From positions 1-64,000 of the forward strand of contig JBCCOV010000004.1 of the NCBI GenBank assembly GCA_039039985.1: a stretch of 64,000 nt of DNA, in the 5' to 3' direction. A program made the position numbers and the translations under genes. Below the pieces are notes generated by a model. The model was not told the DNA's origin. It ran no database searches and saw only the letters and a program-made list of their open reading frames with translations. This document shows, one piece after another, positions 33,164 through 42,560 of this stretch; the first letter of the stretch is position 1, and every line of letters starts with the position of its first letter. Source of the stretch: JBCBWG01 sp039039985. GTDB lineage: Bacteria > Pseudomonadota > Alphaproteobacteria > Rhizobiales > Hyphomicrobiaceae.

Positions 33164-35005
33164 ATGCATGGTTTTTCACTGATCGAGGTGGCGCTTCTGC
33201 TCGCGGCGGCGGCAATCGCTGCTCCGCTCGCGCGGTGGCTCAAGATCGGGACCGTGCTTGGTTATCTCTTTGCGGGAATTCTGATTGGACCCTACGGGGT
33301 CGGTCAGGCGTTCTCGTTTCTCGAAGTCCAGGAAATCCTGCATATCGCCGAGTTTGGCGTTGTACTCCTTTTGTTCCTTATTGGATTGGAGCTCAGGCCG
33401 AAACGGCTCTGGGCGATGCGGACGACCATTGTTGGCGTTGGTGGTGCGCAGGTGTTGCTGAGTGCGCTCGCACTGGGCGTCGTCATTGCCGCGATTGGGT
33501 TGCCATGGGTGACGGCCGCATTTCTCGGCCTCGCGCTCGCGCTGTCGTCCACCGCGTTTGCACTCCAAATTATGGAAGAAAAGGGCGAACTGACAGCACG
33601 GCACGGCCGGCTCGGCTTCTCGGTTCTTCTGTTTCAGGACCTGGCCGCGATTCCGCTCATTGCGCTCGTCCCCATCTTTGCGGTGACGGATTTGACGGGC
33701 GCCGCGAACGGTATGGACGCCTGGGCGGCGCTTCGGGTCATTTCCGTTATCGCGCTTGTCGTTTTGGTTGGGCGGTTCTTGATTGAACCCGCGCTTCAAC
33801 TTGTCGCGCGAACGCGTGTGAAGGAAGCGATGACGGCGGCGGCCCTGCTGACCGTTGTCGCCACAGCCGTCGTGATGCAGCAAGCGGGACTATCGGCGTC
33901 GCTCGGGGCATTCATTGCCGGCGCACTGCTGGCAGAGTCCTCCTACCGCCACGCACTCGAAGCCGACATCAAGCCATTCGAAGGATTGCTGCTCGGCCTG
34001 TTTTTCACGGCCATCGGCATGTCGCTCGAAATCGATGTCCTGGTGTCTGAGCCGGTAATCGTTCTGACTTGCGTTGTTGTACTCATAGTGATCAAATCTG
34101 GCATTTTATACGGTCTTGGGCGTTGGCAAGGCCTGGACTCCTGGGCTTCGCGGCGGCTGTCGTTGTCCTTGTGTCAGGGCGGTGAGTTTGCATTCGTGTT
34201 GCTGACGGCGGCGACAGCGGCTTCGGTTCTGCCCAAAATCACGGCGGATTATGTCGCTGTGATCGTGACGCTCTCAATGGCGGCGACTCCGATACTGCTG
34301 CTTCTTGACGAGATGTTCCTGCCGCGGGCCGTGCCCCAATCCGCCTACGACGTTCAGGTCCCGAGCGAAACATCCGGACATGTGATTATTGCAGGATTCG
34401 GCCGCATTGGTCAGATCGTTGCGCGGATCCTGCGAGCCAAGCGCATTCCGTTTACGGCTTTGGATCTGGATCCAGAACAGATTGAGTTGGTGAAGCGCTT
34501 TGGAAACGAAGCGTTCTTTGGTGATGCAAGTCGACCGGAAATCCTTGAAGCTGCGCGCATTGGTGAGGCCCGCGCGGTGCTGCTGGCGATCGACGACCCG
34601 GAGGCCTCATTGCGGGTCGCTGAGTACGTTCGCAGAAACTATCCTGACATGCCGATCTATGCGCGGGCACGAAACCGTGTTCATTATCATCGCCTGATGG
34701 ATTACGGAATCAAAGACATCCGACGGGAGACATACGAAACCTCGCTCGATCTGGCACGCTTACTGCTCACCGGTCTCGGGTTTGGTCCTCGTGATGTCGC
34801 ATATACCGTCAATACCTTTGACGAGATCGACCGAAAGCGCCTGATTGATGATTATCAGCACTACACGGATATCGAAAAGCTGCGAGAGCGTGCACGGTCA
34901 GATGCCGAGAACCTGTCGCAGCTTTTTGACCAGGATGCCGCCTCGGAGAGTGAGGCCGACCAATCTGGCGCGGCGCCATCGCAACGAGCAGAGAAAATAA
35001 CATGA
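33164..35005 (+). CDS. CPA2 monovalent cation:proton antiporter with TrkA-N domain (KefB/KefC-like)
   Basis: A 613-residue protein. Twelve or so helices (about 5-390) form the Na+/H+ exchanger fold, with GYLFAGILIGPYGVG, LFLIGLELRPKRLW, the core LLFQDLAAIPLIAL and LGAFIAGALLAESSYRHALE. A RCK/TrkA-N Rossmann domain follows (about 405-525; VIIAGFGRIGQIVARIL, LDLDPEQIELVKRFG). These are the parts of glutathione-gated K+ efflux systems. The start at ATG 33164 fits the first helix; a TTG at 33137 is also in frame. It overlaps the PfkB gene by 4 bases (ATGA). No KefF/KefG ancillary subunit is nearby, so gating by another ligand is possible. Confidence 0.92.
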   Translation: MHGFSLIEVALLLAAAAIAAPLARWLKIGTVLGYLFAGILIGPYGVGQAFSFLEVQEILHIAEFGVVLLLFLIGLELRPKRLWAMRTTIVGVGGAQVLLSALALGVVIAAIGLPWVTAAFLGLALALSSTAFALQIMEEKGELTARHGRLGFSVLLFQDLAAIPLIALVPIFAVTDLTGAANGMDAWAALRVISVIALVVLVGRFLIEPALQLVARTRVKEAMTAAALLTVVATAVVMQQAGLSASLGAFIAGALLAESSYRHALEADIKPFEGLLLGLFFTAIGMSLEIDVLVSEPVIVLTCVVVLIVIKSGILYGLGRWQGLDSWASRRLSLSLCQGGEFAFVLLTAATAASVLPKITADYVAVIVTLSMAATPILLLLDEMFLPRAVPQSAYDVQVPSETSGHVIIAGFGRIGQIVARILRAKRIPFTALDLDPEQIELVKRFGNEAFFGDASRPEILEAARIGEARAVLLAIDDPEASLRVAEYVRRNYPDMPIYARARNRVHYHRLMDYGIKDIRRETYETSLDLARLLLTGLGFGPRDVAYTVNTFDEIDRKRLIDDYQHYTDIEKLRERARSDAENLSQLFDQDAASESEADQSGAAPSQRAEKIT

Positions 35006-35919
35006 CCGGGCGGATCATATGTATCGGGCATGCCGCGCTTGATCGTGTGTTCCGGGTCAATACGTTGCCGCGCGGTCCAACGAAGATTCGTGCGCTCGAG
35101 TACATCGAAAGCGGTGGCGGGATTGCCGCGAACGCGGCCGTTGCGATTTCCAGGTTAGGCGGGAAGGTTGAGCTCTGGAGCCGCGTTGGAGACGACGATG
35201 TCGGTGCCCGCATTCGTGCCGGTCTGGTCGCAGAAGGCGTCGATACCCGTTACGTCGCAAGCTTTGAAGAGGCGCGATCTTCCACGTCGGCGGTGATTGT
35301 CGACGATGCCGGCGATCGGGTCGTTGTCGGCGCGCGAGACGTGCAGATGCCGTCAAGCACAAGCTGGCTGCCGTTAGAGCGCGTGAAGGAGGCGCAGGCT
35401 GTCCTTGCGGATCTGCGTTGGCTTGAGTCGGTGCGCGCCGTATTCGGTGCAGCGCGGTCTGCCGGCGTGCCCACCATATTGGATATCGACTTGGGGGGAC
35501 GGGAAGCGCTGCCGGATCTCCTCAGTCTGACCGACTACGCGATATTCACCGAGCCCGCGCTTGAGGACTTTCTGCCCAATCTTGATCTTAAGTCGGGGCT
35601 TGATCGCGCGATGTTGCACGGTGTGCGACATGCGGGTGTAACACGCGGGGCCAGAGGCTACGTCTGGCGTGATTCCTTTGGTGGCGGGGAAATTCCGGCA
35701 TATGCCGTCGATGCCGTTGATACCACAGGGGCCGGTGACGCCTTTCATGGAGCCTTTGCTCTGGCGCTATCGGAACGGCGCGCGGCAGTGGACTGCGCGC
35801 GGTTCGCGGCGGCCGTTGCCGCTCTGAAGTGCATGCGCCTTGGGTCACGTGCGGGATTGCCGCGGCGAACGGACGTCGAGGCGTTTTTGTCCCGCGGTGC
35901 GTCGCCGGGCGCAGACTAG
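35002..35919 (+). CDS. PfkB-family carbohydrate kinase
   Basis: A 305-residue ribokinase-fold sugar kinase. The N-terminal PfkB signature is seen in IESGGGIAANAAVAISRLGG (about 38-57). The C-terminal signature with the catalytic Asp and anion hole is DTTGAGDAFHGAFALAL (about 240-256). The ATG overlaps the antiporter stop (ATGA), so the two are coupled. The sugar or nucleoside cannot be told. Being upstream of transketolase (257 bp away) it may phosphorylate a sugar that enters the pentose phosphate route. Confidence 0.9.
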   Translation: MTGRIICIGHAALDRVFRVNTLPRGPTKIRALEYIESGGGIAANAAVAISRLGGKVELWSRVGDDDVGARIRAGLVAEGVDTRYVASFEEARSSTSAVIVDDAGDRVVVGARDVQMPSSTSWLPLERVKEAQAVLADLRWLESVRAVFGAARSAGVPTILDIDLGGREALPDLLSLTDYAIFTEPALEDFLPNLDLKSGLDRAMLHGVRHAGVTRGARGYVWRDSFGGGEIPAYAVDAVDTTGAGDAFHGAFALALSERRAAVDCARFAAAVAALKCMRLGSRAGLPRRTDVEAFLSRGASPGAD

Positions 35920-36175
35920 GCGCAAACCTCAGCGCAGCCCAGGCATTCGCGATCGCGTTGGGCAAGGCTCTGATGGACGGTACCTGCGGCCAAATCGGAT
36001 GATGGCCCGAGGCGTCCAGCATCGTACAGGCTGATCACCCGATGGGATGATGGTTTGCTGTCGTGAGCGGGCTGTGGGCTGGTTCCTGTGAAACCGGATA
36101 TGCTCTAGACGCCTTGAGGCGCGACCGCTAAACCCGCGCGCATAACCAGAAAAGTTCAGCGCGTGGAGAAAGATT

Positions 36176-38203
36176 ATGGCGGACGGCCAAGCTGGCGAAG
36201 GGGCCCCGGGCGCAACGCATGCGGAAATGGCCAATGCGATCCGCGCACTGGCGATGGATGCGGTTGAGACGGCCAAGTCCGGTCATCCCGGTATGCCGAT
36301 GGGCATGGCCGACGTGGCAACTGTACTGTTTTCAAAACACATGAGTTTTGATCCGGCCGCACCGGATTGGCCCAATCGCGACCGGTTCGTACTGTCCGCC
36401 GGGCATGGCTCGATGCTGCTTTACGCGTTGCTCTACCTCACCGGCTATCCAGGAGCGGAGCTGGATCAGCTTAAGGCGTTTCGTCAGCTCGGATCCAAAA
36501 CGGCCGGCCATCCGGAATTCGGGCATCTGGCCGGCATTGAGACGACGACGGGGCCGCTTGGCCAGGGAATTGCCAACGCCGTTGGATTTGCGCTCGCCGA
36601 ACGCCATTGGAACGCAAAGTTCGACGGTGGTGTGATCGACCACAAGACATACGTGATTGCAGGCGACGGCTGTCTGATGGAAGGCGTCAGCCAAGAGGCG
36701 ATCACGTTGGCCGGGCATCTCCGTCTCGGTCATCTGATCGTGTTGTTTGACGACAACGGGATTTCGATCGACGGGCCCACATCGCTATCGACGTCGGAAG
36801 ATCAGATTGGACGCTTCCGTGCAGCCGGGTGGAACACGCTATCGGTCGATGGTCACGATCCGGCTGCCATCGATGCCGCGCTGGTCGAAGCGCGTGGCAA
36901 TGCGGCGAAACCCTGGCTGATCGCCTGCAAGACGACGATCGGGTATGGAGCACCCAAAAAGGCGGGCACGGCAGGTGCACATGGTGCGCCATTGGGTGCC
37001 GACGAAATCGCCGCAACGCGAGAAGAGCTCGATTGGAATGCGTCGCCATTCGAGATCCCGTCACATGTGCTGGCGGCCTGGCGGTCGACCGGTGAACGCG
37101 GCGCAGTGCGGCGGGTGGAATGGCAATCGGTATGGGACAGCGCGCCAGCGGATCTGCGTTCGGCATTCGAGCAGCCGGTCGGAGGTCAAGTCGACGCAGC
37201 GCTGACTGAAGCAGTTCAGGCGGCGAAGACGGCCGCAGCTACAGCGACCGACAAAGCCGCAACGCGGGTATGGTCCCAGCGCGCATTGGATCATTTGGTT
37301 CCGGCCGTGCCGGCATTGCTGGGCGGTTCCGCGGATTTGACCGGGTCGAACAACACGAAGGTATCTAGCCACAGTATTCTGACGGCAGATGACTATAGCG
37401 GGCGCTATGTCCATTACGGGATCCGCGAGCACGGTATGGCGGCGGCCATGAACGGACTGTCGCTATATGGCGGCCTTATTCCCTATGGCGGGACGTTCCT
37501 GGTGTTTTCGGATTATTGCCGGCCGGCGATACGCCTGTCGGCGCTCATGCGCCAGCGCGTGATTTATGTCATGACCCATGACTCGATCGGGCTTGGCGAA
37601 GATGGTCCCACGCATCAGCCGGTTGAGCATCTTGCAAGCTTGCGAGCGATTCCGAACCTACGTGTGTTCCGGCCGGCTGACGGCGTCGAGACAGCTGAGG
37701 CGTGGGAGCTGGCAATTCGCCATACAGACGGGCCCTCGCTGATTGCGCTGACGCGGCAGTCCGTTGCGAACCTGCGCACCGTGGCAGCTGATGCGAATGT
37801 CTCTGACCAGGGTGCCTACATCTTGTCCGAGCCGTCGCAGGCCCGTGATGTGACGCTGATCGCGACGGGATCAGAGGTTGGGCTGGCCGTTGATGCAGCC
37901 CAAGCCTTGGCCGACGACGGCGTGTCGGCTGCGGTTGTCTCGATGCCGTGCATGGAGTTGTTCCGGGCGCAGTCCGCGGACTACCGGCATGCGGTGCTTG
38001 GTGATGCGCCGCGTGTGGCGATCGAAGCCGGTGTCGCAATGTGCTGGCACGAATGGCTGGGGCGTGCGGGGGCGTTCGTTGGCATGAGTGATTTCGGTGC
38101 ATCGGCGCCTGGCCCGCAGCTCTATGAGCATTTCGGGCTCACCGCCAGCCGTGTCGCAGCCATGGCGCGCCATGTCGTCGACGGGGATATGCGGACCGGC
38201 TAG
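36176..38203 (+). CDS. tkt: Transketolase
   Basis: A 675-residue thiamine-diphosphate enzyme moving two-carbon units between sugar phosphates in the pentose phosphate and Calvin cycles. The ThDP site is VIAGDGCLMEGVSQEA (about 160-176). Substrate-side residues occur in SGHPGMPMGMADVA and in GLGEDGPTHQPVEHLASLRA, and the second signature is HYGIREHGMAAAMNGLSLYG. GGAG lies about 9 bases before the ATG. Length is normal (about 660-680). In many alphaproteobacteria tkt, gap and pgk are consecutive; here pgk follows directly and gap is missing from the cluster. Confidence 0.97.
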   Translation: MADGQAGEGAPGATHAEMANAIRALAMDAVETAKSGHPGMPMGMADVATVLFSKHMSFDPAAPDWPNRDRFVLSAGHGSMLLYALLYLTGYPGAELDQLKAFRQLGSKTAGHPEFGHLAGIETTTGPLGQGIANAVGFALAERHWNAKFDGGVIDHKTYVIAGDGCLMEGVSQEAITLAGHLRLGHLIVLFDDNGISIDGPTSLSTSEDQIGRFRAAGWNTLSVDGHDPAAIDAALVEARGNAAKPWLIACKTTIGYGAPKKAGTAGAHGAPLGADEIAATREELDWNASPFEIPSHVLAAWRSTGERGAVRRVEWQSVWDSAPADLRSAFEQPVGGQVDAALTEAVQAAKTAAATATDKAATRVWSQRALDHLVPAVPALLGGSADLTGSNNTKVSSHSILTADDYSGRYVHYGIREHGMAAAMNGLSLYGGLIPYGGTFLVFSDYCRPAIRLSALMRQRVIYVMTHDSIGLGEDGPTHQPVEHLASLRAIPNLRVFRPADGVETAEAWELAIRHTDGPSLIALTRQSVANLRTVAADANVSDQGAYILSEPSQARDVTLIATGSEVGLAVDAAQALADDGVSAAVVSMPCMELFRAQSADYRHAVLGDAPRVAIEAGVAMCWHEWLGRAGAFVGMSDFGASAPGPQLYEHFGLTASRVAAMARHVVDGDMRTG

Positions 38204-38378
38204 TTGGCCGACCTAAGTTGGTGTTTTGCAGCGCGAATTGGCGCGGCACCGGAGATGACCGTTCGTGGTCGTTTGCGCACGGCTCGTTGTGAAAACGGAC
38301 TCCGGAGCGGCGCGCATCGTGAAACGGCCGCAAAACGTCGACGTCGTGGTGCGAGCCGGGCGACAGCGAGGGGCGAGA

Positions 38379-39593
38379 ATGACGCTTGATGACTTGGTGC
38401 CGATCGAGACCGTTGATGTTTCGGGCAAGACTGTCTTGGTGCGTGCAGATCTCAATGTGCCGATGCAAGACGGGCAGGTGACGGATGCGACACGGATTTC
38501 GCGCCTTGTTCCCGGTCTGCTGTCGTTGAGCGACAGAGGCGCACGGGTTGTTGTGCTGTCCCACTTTGGTCGACCAAAGGGTGTGGCAAACCGCGACTTG
38601 TCTCTGCAACCCGTTGCAGAAGCCCTAGCGAGTATCGCTGAGCGTCCTGTGATCTTCGGTCCGAACTGCATTGGGACGGAGGCAACCGCGGCCGTCTCGA
38701 AAGCCGGCACCGGGGGCTTGGTGGTTTTGGAGAATCTCAGGTTTCACCCGGGAGAAGAGGCAAACGACGCCGCGTTTGCGGCGCAGCTTGCAGCACTCGG
38801 TGATGTGTTTGTTGGCGACGCGTTCTCATGCGCACATCGCGCCCATGCATCGACGGCGGCTATCGCAGATCTCATGCCAGCCTATGCCGGGCCACTCATG
38901 ATGGCTGAGATCAATGCTCTGCGGAGTGCGTTGGACCGGCCGGAACGCCCAACGGTCGCCGTGGTCGGTGGCGCGAAGGTCTCCACGAAGCTGCCCGTGC
39001 TGACACACTTGATCGGCAAGGTTGACCATCTTGTTGTCGGCGGGGGGATGGCCAATACGTTCCTCCTGGCGCGCGGTGTGCCGGTTGGGCGTTCGCTTGC
39101 CGAGCCTGACTTGGTCGCAACGGCGTCCGAGATTGCGGGGACGGCTGAGCGCGCTGGGTGCACATTGCATTTGCCAACGGACGTAGCCGTTGCGCCGGAA
39201 TTCAAGGATGGCGCACCGGCAACGCTTGTCTCGGTTGATGCGGTGCCAGCGGACCAAATGATCCTGGACATCGGCCCGCAATCCGTCGCGGCCATTCAGC
39301 AGGTCGTTGATACATGTCGGACACTGCTTTGGAACGGACCGCTTGGCGCGTTTGAAGTTACGCCGTTCAATCGCGGGACATTTGATCTTGCGGCGCATGT
39401 CGCGAAACGCACGGCGTCTGGACAGTTAGCTTCGATTGCCGGCGGCGGTGACACGGTCGCGGTCCTGAACGCCGCAGGCGTAACTGATCAGATGACCTAT
39501 GTTTCGACGGCGGGCGGCGCGTTTCTGGAATGGCTGGAAGGGCGAGAGTTGCCTGGCGTGGCGGCCCTGTTGCATGCACCAAAGGCGTCTTGA
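38379..39593 (+). CDS. pgk: Phosphoglycerate kinase
   Basis: A 404-residue glycolytic or gluconeogenic enzyme converting 1,3-bisphosphoglycerate and ADP to 3-phosphoglycerate and ATP. Motifs are VLVRADLNVPMQDG (substrate binding), LSHFGRPKG, AVVGGAKVSTKLPVL, ILDIGPQSV and the nucleotide-site GGGDTVAVLN. ATG 38379 has GAGG 7 bases upstream; an in-frame start at 38265 is not supported. It is 175 bp after tkt and probably in the same transcript. Nothing unusual in length. Confidence 0.97.
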   Translation: MTLDDLVPIETVDVSGKTVLVRADLNVPMQDGQVTDATRISRLVPGLLSLSDRGARVVVLSHFGRPKGVANRDLSLQPVAEALASIAERPVIFGPNCIGTEATAAVSKAGTGGLVVLENLRFHPGEEANDAAFAAQLAALGDVFVGDAFSCAHRAHASTAAIADLMPAYAGPLMMAEINALRSALDRPERPTVAVVGGAKVSTKLPVLTHLIGKVDHLVVGGGMANTFLLARGVPVGRSLAEPDLVATASEIAGTAERAGCTLHLPTDVAVAPEFKDGAPATLVSVDAVPADQMILDIGPQSVAAIQQVVDTCRTLLWNGPLGAFEVTPFNRGTFDLAAHVAKRTASGQLASIAGGGDTVAVLNAAGVTDQMTYVSTAGGAFLEWLEGRELPGVAALLHAPKAS

Positions 39594-39721
39594 TTACGGT
39601 TTGTTCCTGCTTGTGATGTGTCCTGATCGTTGCGTCCTCACTTCGATATGACGGAGCGTGATTTGGCTCGTTGGCGGTTCTGTCCGATGATACGGTCGGC
39701 AGAGCAGGAGCAGGCGCCGAG

Positions 39722-40513
39722 ATGACTGACGCTTACATATACGCCGTCGTGGCAATGGCGGGGCTCGTCAGTTTCCTCAGCCCCTGCGTGCTACCGCTAG
39801 TGCCGCCGTATCTGGGATATCTGGGTGGCACGACAATCTCGCAAGCCTCAGCCGAAGGGCTGGATGACCGCGTTTGGCGGAAAGTGGTCTTCGGGTCTTT
39901 GTTTTTTGTCCTCGGCTTCACGACGGTGTTTGTGAGCCTGGGGGCAGGCGCATCTGCTTTCGGACAATTGATCCACGAACATAAAGCCACGCTGTCGATG
40001 ATTGCCGGCGCGGTGATTATCCTGTTCGGCTTCCATTTTCTTGGTTGGTTGCGCATTCCGATTCTCTATCAGGAAGCACGCTTTGAGACGCAGGTCCAGG
40101 GTGCGAGCTATGGCGGCGCGTATGTGATTGGCTTGGCCTTCGCGTTCGGTTGGACGCCGTGCATCGGCCCGGTTCTGGCGACGGTCCTGACGTTGGCGGC
40201 GAACGAGGCCAGCCTGGGACAGGGTGTCAGCCTGTTGTTCGTGTATTCGCTCGGCCTTGGCATCCCGTTCGTACTTGCAGCCGTGATGATCCGGCCGTTT
40301 CTCGGATTCATGCAGCGGTTCAAGGGCCATCTTGGGAGTGTCGAGCGCGTTATGGGTGTGGTGTTGGTGATTGCCGGGCTGATGTTCCTGACCGGTACGA
40401 TCACCTGGATCGGGCAGTGGATGATCGAGACCTTTCCTGCGCTCGCCAACGTCGAGGAGCTGGTGATGCCGGAAGGGTTGCAAAGCGAGCTGCTGCAGCG
40501 CAATGCCCAATAG
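39722..40513 (+). CDS. ccdA: Cytochrome c biogenesis protein CcdA
   Basis: A 263-residue protein with six transmembrane helices. It passes electrons from thioredoxin across the membrane to periplasmic partners during cytochrome c maturation. The two redox cysteines are visible in helix 1 (SFLSPCVLPLVPPYLGYLGG) and helix 4 (GWTPCIGPVL). ATG 39722 gives the family-like N-terminus; AGGAG lies about 11 bases upstream. It sits between pgk and thiD with gaps of 128 and 97 bp. No thioredoxin-like partner gene is adjacent. Confidence 0.94.
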   Translation: MTDAYIYAVVAMAGLVSFLSPCVLPLVPPYLGYLGGTTISQASAEGLDDRVWRKVVFGSLFFVLGFTTVFVSLGAGASAFGQLIHEHKATLSMIAGAVIILFGFHFLGWLRIPILYQEARFETQVQGASYGGAYVIGLAFAFGWTPCIGPVLATVLTLAANEASLGQGVSLLFVYSLGLGIPFVLAAVMIRPFLGFMQRFKGHLGSVERVMGVVLVIAGLMFLTGTITWIGQWMIETFPALANVEELVMPEGLQSELLQRNAQ

Positions 40514-40544
40514 CGGGAACAGGCGTTTCGTCTATGTTTCGCCC

Positions 40545-40570
40545 AGGGAACACGCCGAGGGAACACGCCA
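40545..40570 (+). repeat. Tandem 13-bp duplication between ccdA and thiD
   Basis: AGGGAACACGCCG is followed directly by AGGGAACACGCCA, 12 of 13 bases equal. It looks like a slippage duplication in non-coding sequence. Confidence 0.75.
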
Positions 40571-40610
40571 GTGGCCCAGGCCGCTTCGAGTAGAGGTACG
40601 ACGTCCGTCC

Positions 40611-41441
40611 ATGCAAAGTGCTGACCGCGATCGCACCGAACCCGTTGCCCTGACGATCGCAGGATCAGACAGCTCCGGCGGTGCGGGTATCCAGGCCGAC
40701 CACAAGACGTTTGCTGCGCTCGGGGTCTACGGCGCGAGCGTGCTCACGGCCCTGACGGCGCAAAACACAACCGGCGTTCAAGACGTTCACGCCGTGCCCG
40801 CAGCGTTCGTTGCCAAACAACTCGAGAGCGTTTTGAGTGATCTCGACGTGCGCGCCATCAAAACCGGCATGTTGGCCACGGCCGAGATCATTGAGGTTGT
40901 GGGGGCGACGCTTCGTGTGCAACCGGATATCGCAGCCGTTGTCGATCCCGTCATGGTCGCAACCAGTGGTGACCCATTGATTGCAGCAGATGCAATTCGC
41001 GTCGTCCGGGATCAGCTTGTGCCCGCCGCGACACTGATTACGCCGAATTTGAATGAAGCAGCTGTCTTGCTCGACCGGCCGGTTGCGCAAGATGCTGCTG
41101 AAATGGAACGGCAGGCGGCGGCCCTACTGGACCTGGGTTGCCGTGGCGTGCTGCTCAAAGGCGGCCACGCGACGCATGAGGCCGAGGCGTGCGATTTCTA
41201 CGCGACAGCCAAAGAGCAGGCGTGGATTTGCGGCGAACGGATCGCAACGCAGAATACGCATGGCACAGGATGTACGCTGTCATCTGCCATTGCGGCGTTC
41301 CTGGTGCGGGGCCAGAGCGAACGTGAGGCGATCAGGTCAGCGAAGACCTATCTCACCGAGGCTTTGCGCTCCGGCGCCGACCAGATCGTCGGTGCGGGCG
41401 CCGGCCCGGTTGATCACCTTTTCGCAATCCGCCAGCAATAG
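40611..41441 (+). CDS. thiD: Hydroxymethylpyrimidine/phosphomethylpyrimidine kinase ThiD
   Basis: A 276-residue ribokinase-fold enzyme that phosphorylates hydroxymethylpyrimidine twice for thiamine synthesis. Recognised by the N-terminal LTIAGSDSSGGAGIQADHKT, KTGMLATAEIIEVV, DPVMVATSGDPL, LITPNLNEAAVLL and NTHGTGCTLSSAIAAFL with the catalytic Cys/Gly anion hole. I chose ATG 40611; GAGG lies about 14 bases upstream, a little far. Thiamine diphosphate is the cofactor of transketolase encoded 2.4 kb upstream, but no other thi genes are present. Confidence 0.95.
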   Translation: MQSADRDRTEPVALTIAGSDSSGGAGIQADHKTFAALGVYGASVLTALTAQNTTGVQDVHAVPAAFVAKQLESVLSDLDVRAIKTGMLATAEIIEVVGATLRVQPDIAAVVDPVMVATSGDPLIAADAIRVVRDQLVPAATLITPNLNEAAVLLDRPVAQDAAEMERQAAALLDLGCRGVLLKGGHATHEAEACDFYATAKEQAWICGERIATQNTHGTGCTLSSAIAAFLVRGQSEREAIRSAKTYLTEALRSGADQIVGAGAGPVDHLFAIRQQ

Positions 41442-41471
41442 GCATAAGGGCGGCACGCGTGTTTCGGCGCA

Positions 41472-42560
41472 TCAGTCGAGCCAAACATCACCCGGTATGA
41501 GCAGGTCTCCGCGAGCCAGAAGGCGGGCTGTGCGAACGAGACCGGCTGCTTCGATGGTGACGCCGTCATTGCCGGAGCGTTCAAACGTCATCGTGACATC
41601 AATCGCGCCCATGGGGTGTTCAATCGTGATCGTTGCGGGGGACACTGGCGTTTGCAGAAGGTCATAGGCCACGGTGCCGGGCGTGAGCGCGCACGCGGCG
41701 AGGCATTGCGATCCCGTAACAGCCAGCGTGGGATGGCAGTTCCAGGGCATGAAGTAGCGCGCGGTGAAAGCGCCGCCTGAGCGCGCGGGACCAACCAACC
41801 CGAACTTAGGCGTTACCGATTTTGTGACATCACCAAGCCCCATTCGCCGGCCGGCTTCGATGCGGATGGCCTCCATGCGCTCGTAAAACGCCCGGTTGGC
41901 GTCGAGCGCTTCCACCGTTTCATAGCCTGTCAGGCCGAAGTCGCTGGCACGGGCAATACACATCGGCATGGCGACGTCCACGCACGTGACCTCGATCCCG
42001 TCGATGATCTCGGATGCCTGACCTGTCGGAAGCAAGGCTCCGGTCTTCGAGCCGACGACGCCCCTAAAATTCAACAGCACCGGCGCGGCCGTTCCTGGAA
42101 CACCGTCAATCGCCGTATCCCCGTCGTATCGGACCGTTCCGCCCGGTGTTTGGACGACTTGGTCAATCAGGGCGCCGGTGTTGACCGCCCGCACCCGCAC
42201 TGGCGTTTCGCCATCTTGCGCTTTGACAAGTCCCATTTCGATCGCCGCCGGACCGACGCCGGAGAGGATGTTGCCGCAGGTCGGCTTGAAGTCGACAAGG
42301 TGTTCTTCGACGGCCACCTGGGCAAAGAAGTAGTCCACGTCGATATCGGGTGCGTCCGAAGCGGAGAGTATCGCGACCTTGGTCGTGACAGCAACGCCGC
42401 CGCCGATCCCGTCGATATTCAGTGGGTGGCCGGCGCCAACGGCGGCGATGAGCACGTTGGCCAAAGCCTCTCGGTCGGCCGGCAGGTCCGAGCGTTTGAA
42501 GTACGGGCCGCGCGACGTGCCGCCGCGCATGAACAGAAACGGAATGGCGCGTTGTTTCAT
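41472..42560 (-). CDS. PrpF-family isomerase, 4-oxalomesaconate tautomerase (GalD)-like
   Basis: A 362-residue protein with the two-domain diaminopimelate-epimerase fold of the PrpF family. The N-terminal signature is PFLFMRGGTSRGPYF. Other conserved parts are IDGIGGGVAVTTKVA, the catalytic-Cys loop KPTCGNILSGVGPAAIE and GLTGYETVEAL. GalD tautomerises 4-oxalomesaconate in gallate breakdown; PrpF isomerises methylaconitate. Length matches GalD (about 360). Its ATG directly follows the TAG of the TctAB transporter gene, so the tautomerase and the tricarboxylate transporter are made together. A transported unsaturated tricarboxylate is the likely substrate. Confidence 0.9.
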   Translation of the reverse strand: MKQRAIPFLFMRGGTSRGPYFKRSDLPADREALANVLIAAVGAGHPLNIDGIGGGVAVTTKVAILSASDAPDIDVDYFFAQVAVEEHLVDFKPTCGNILSGVGPAAIEMGLVKAQDGETPVRVRAVNTGALIDQVVQTPGGTVRYDGDTAIDGVPGTAAPVLLNFRGVVGSKTGALLPTGQASEIIDGIEVTCVDVAMPMCIARASDFGLTGYETVEALDANRAFYERMEAIRIEAGRRMGLGDVTKSVTPKFGLVGPARSGGAFTARYFMPWNCHPTLAVTGSQCLAACALTPGTVAYDLLQTPVSPATITIEHPMGAIDVTMTFERSGNDGVTIEAAGLVRTARLLARGDLLIPGDVWLD

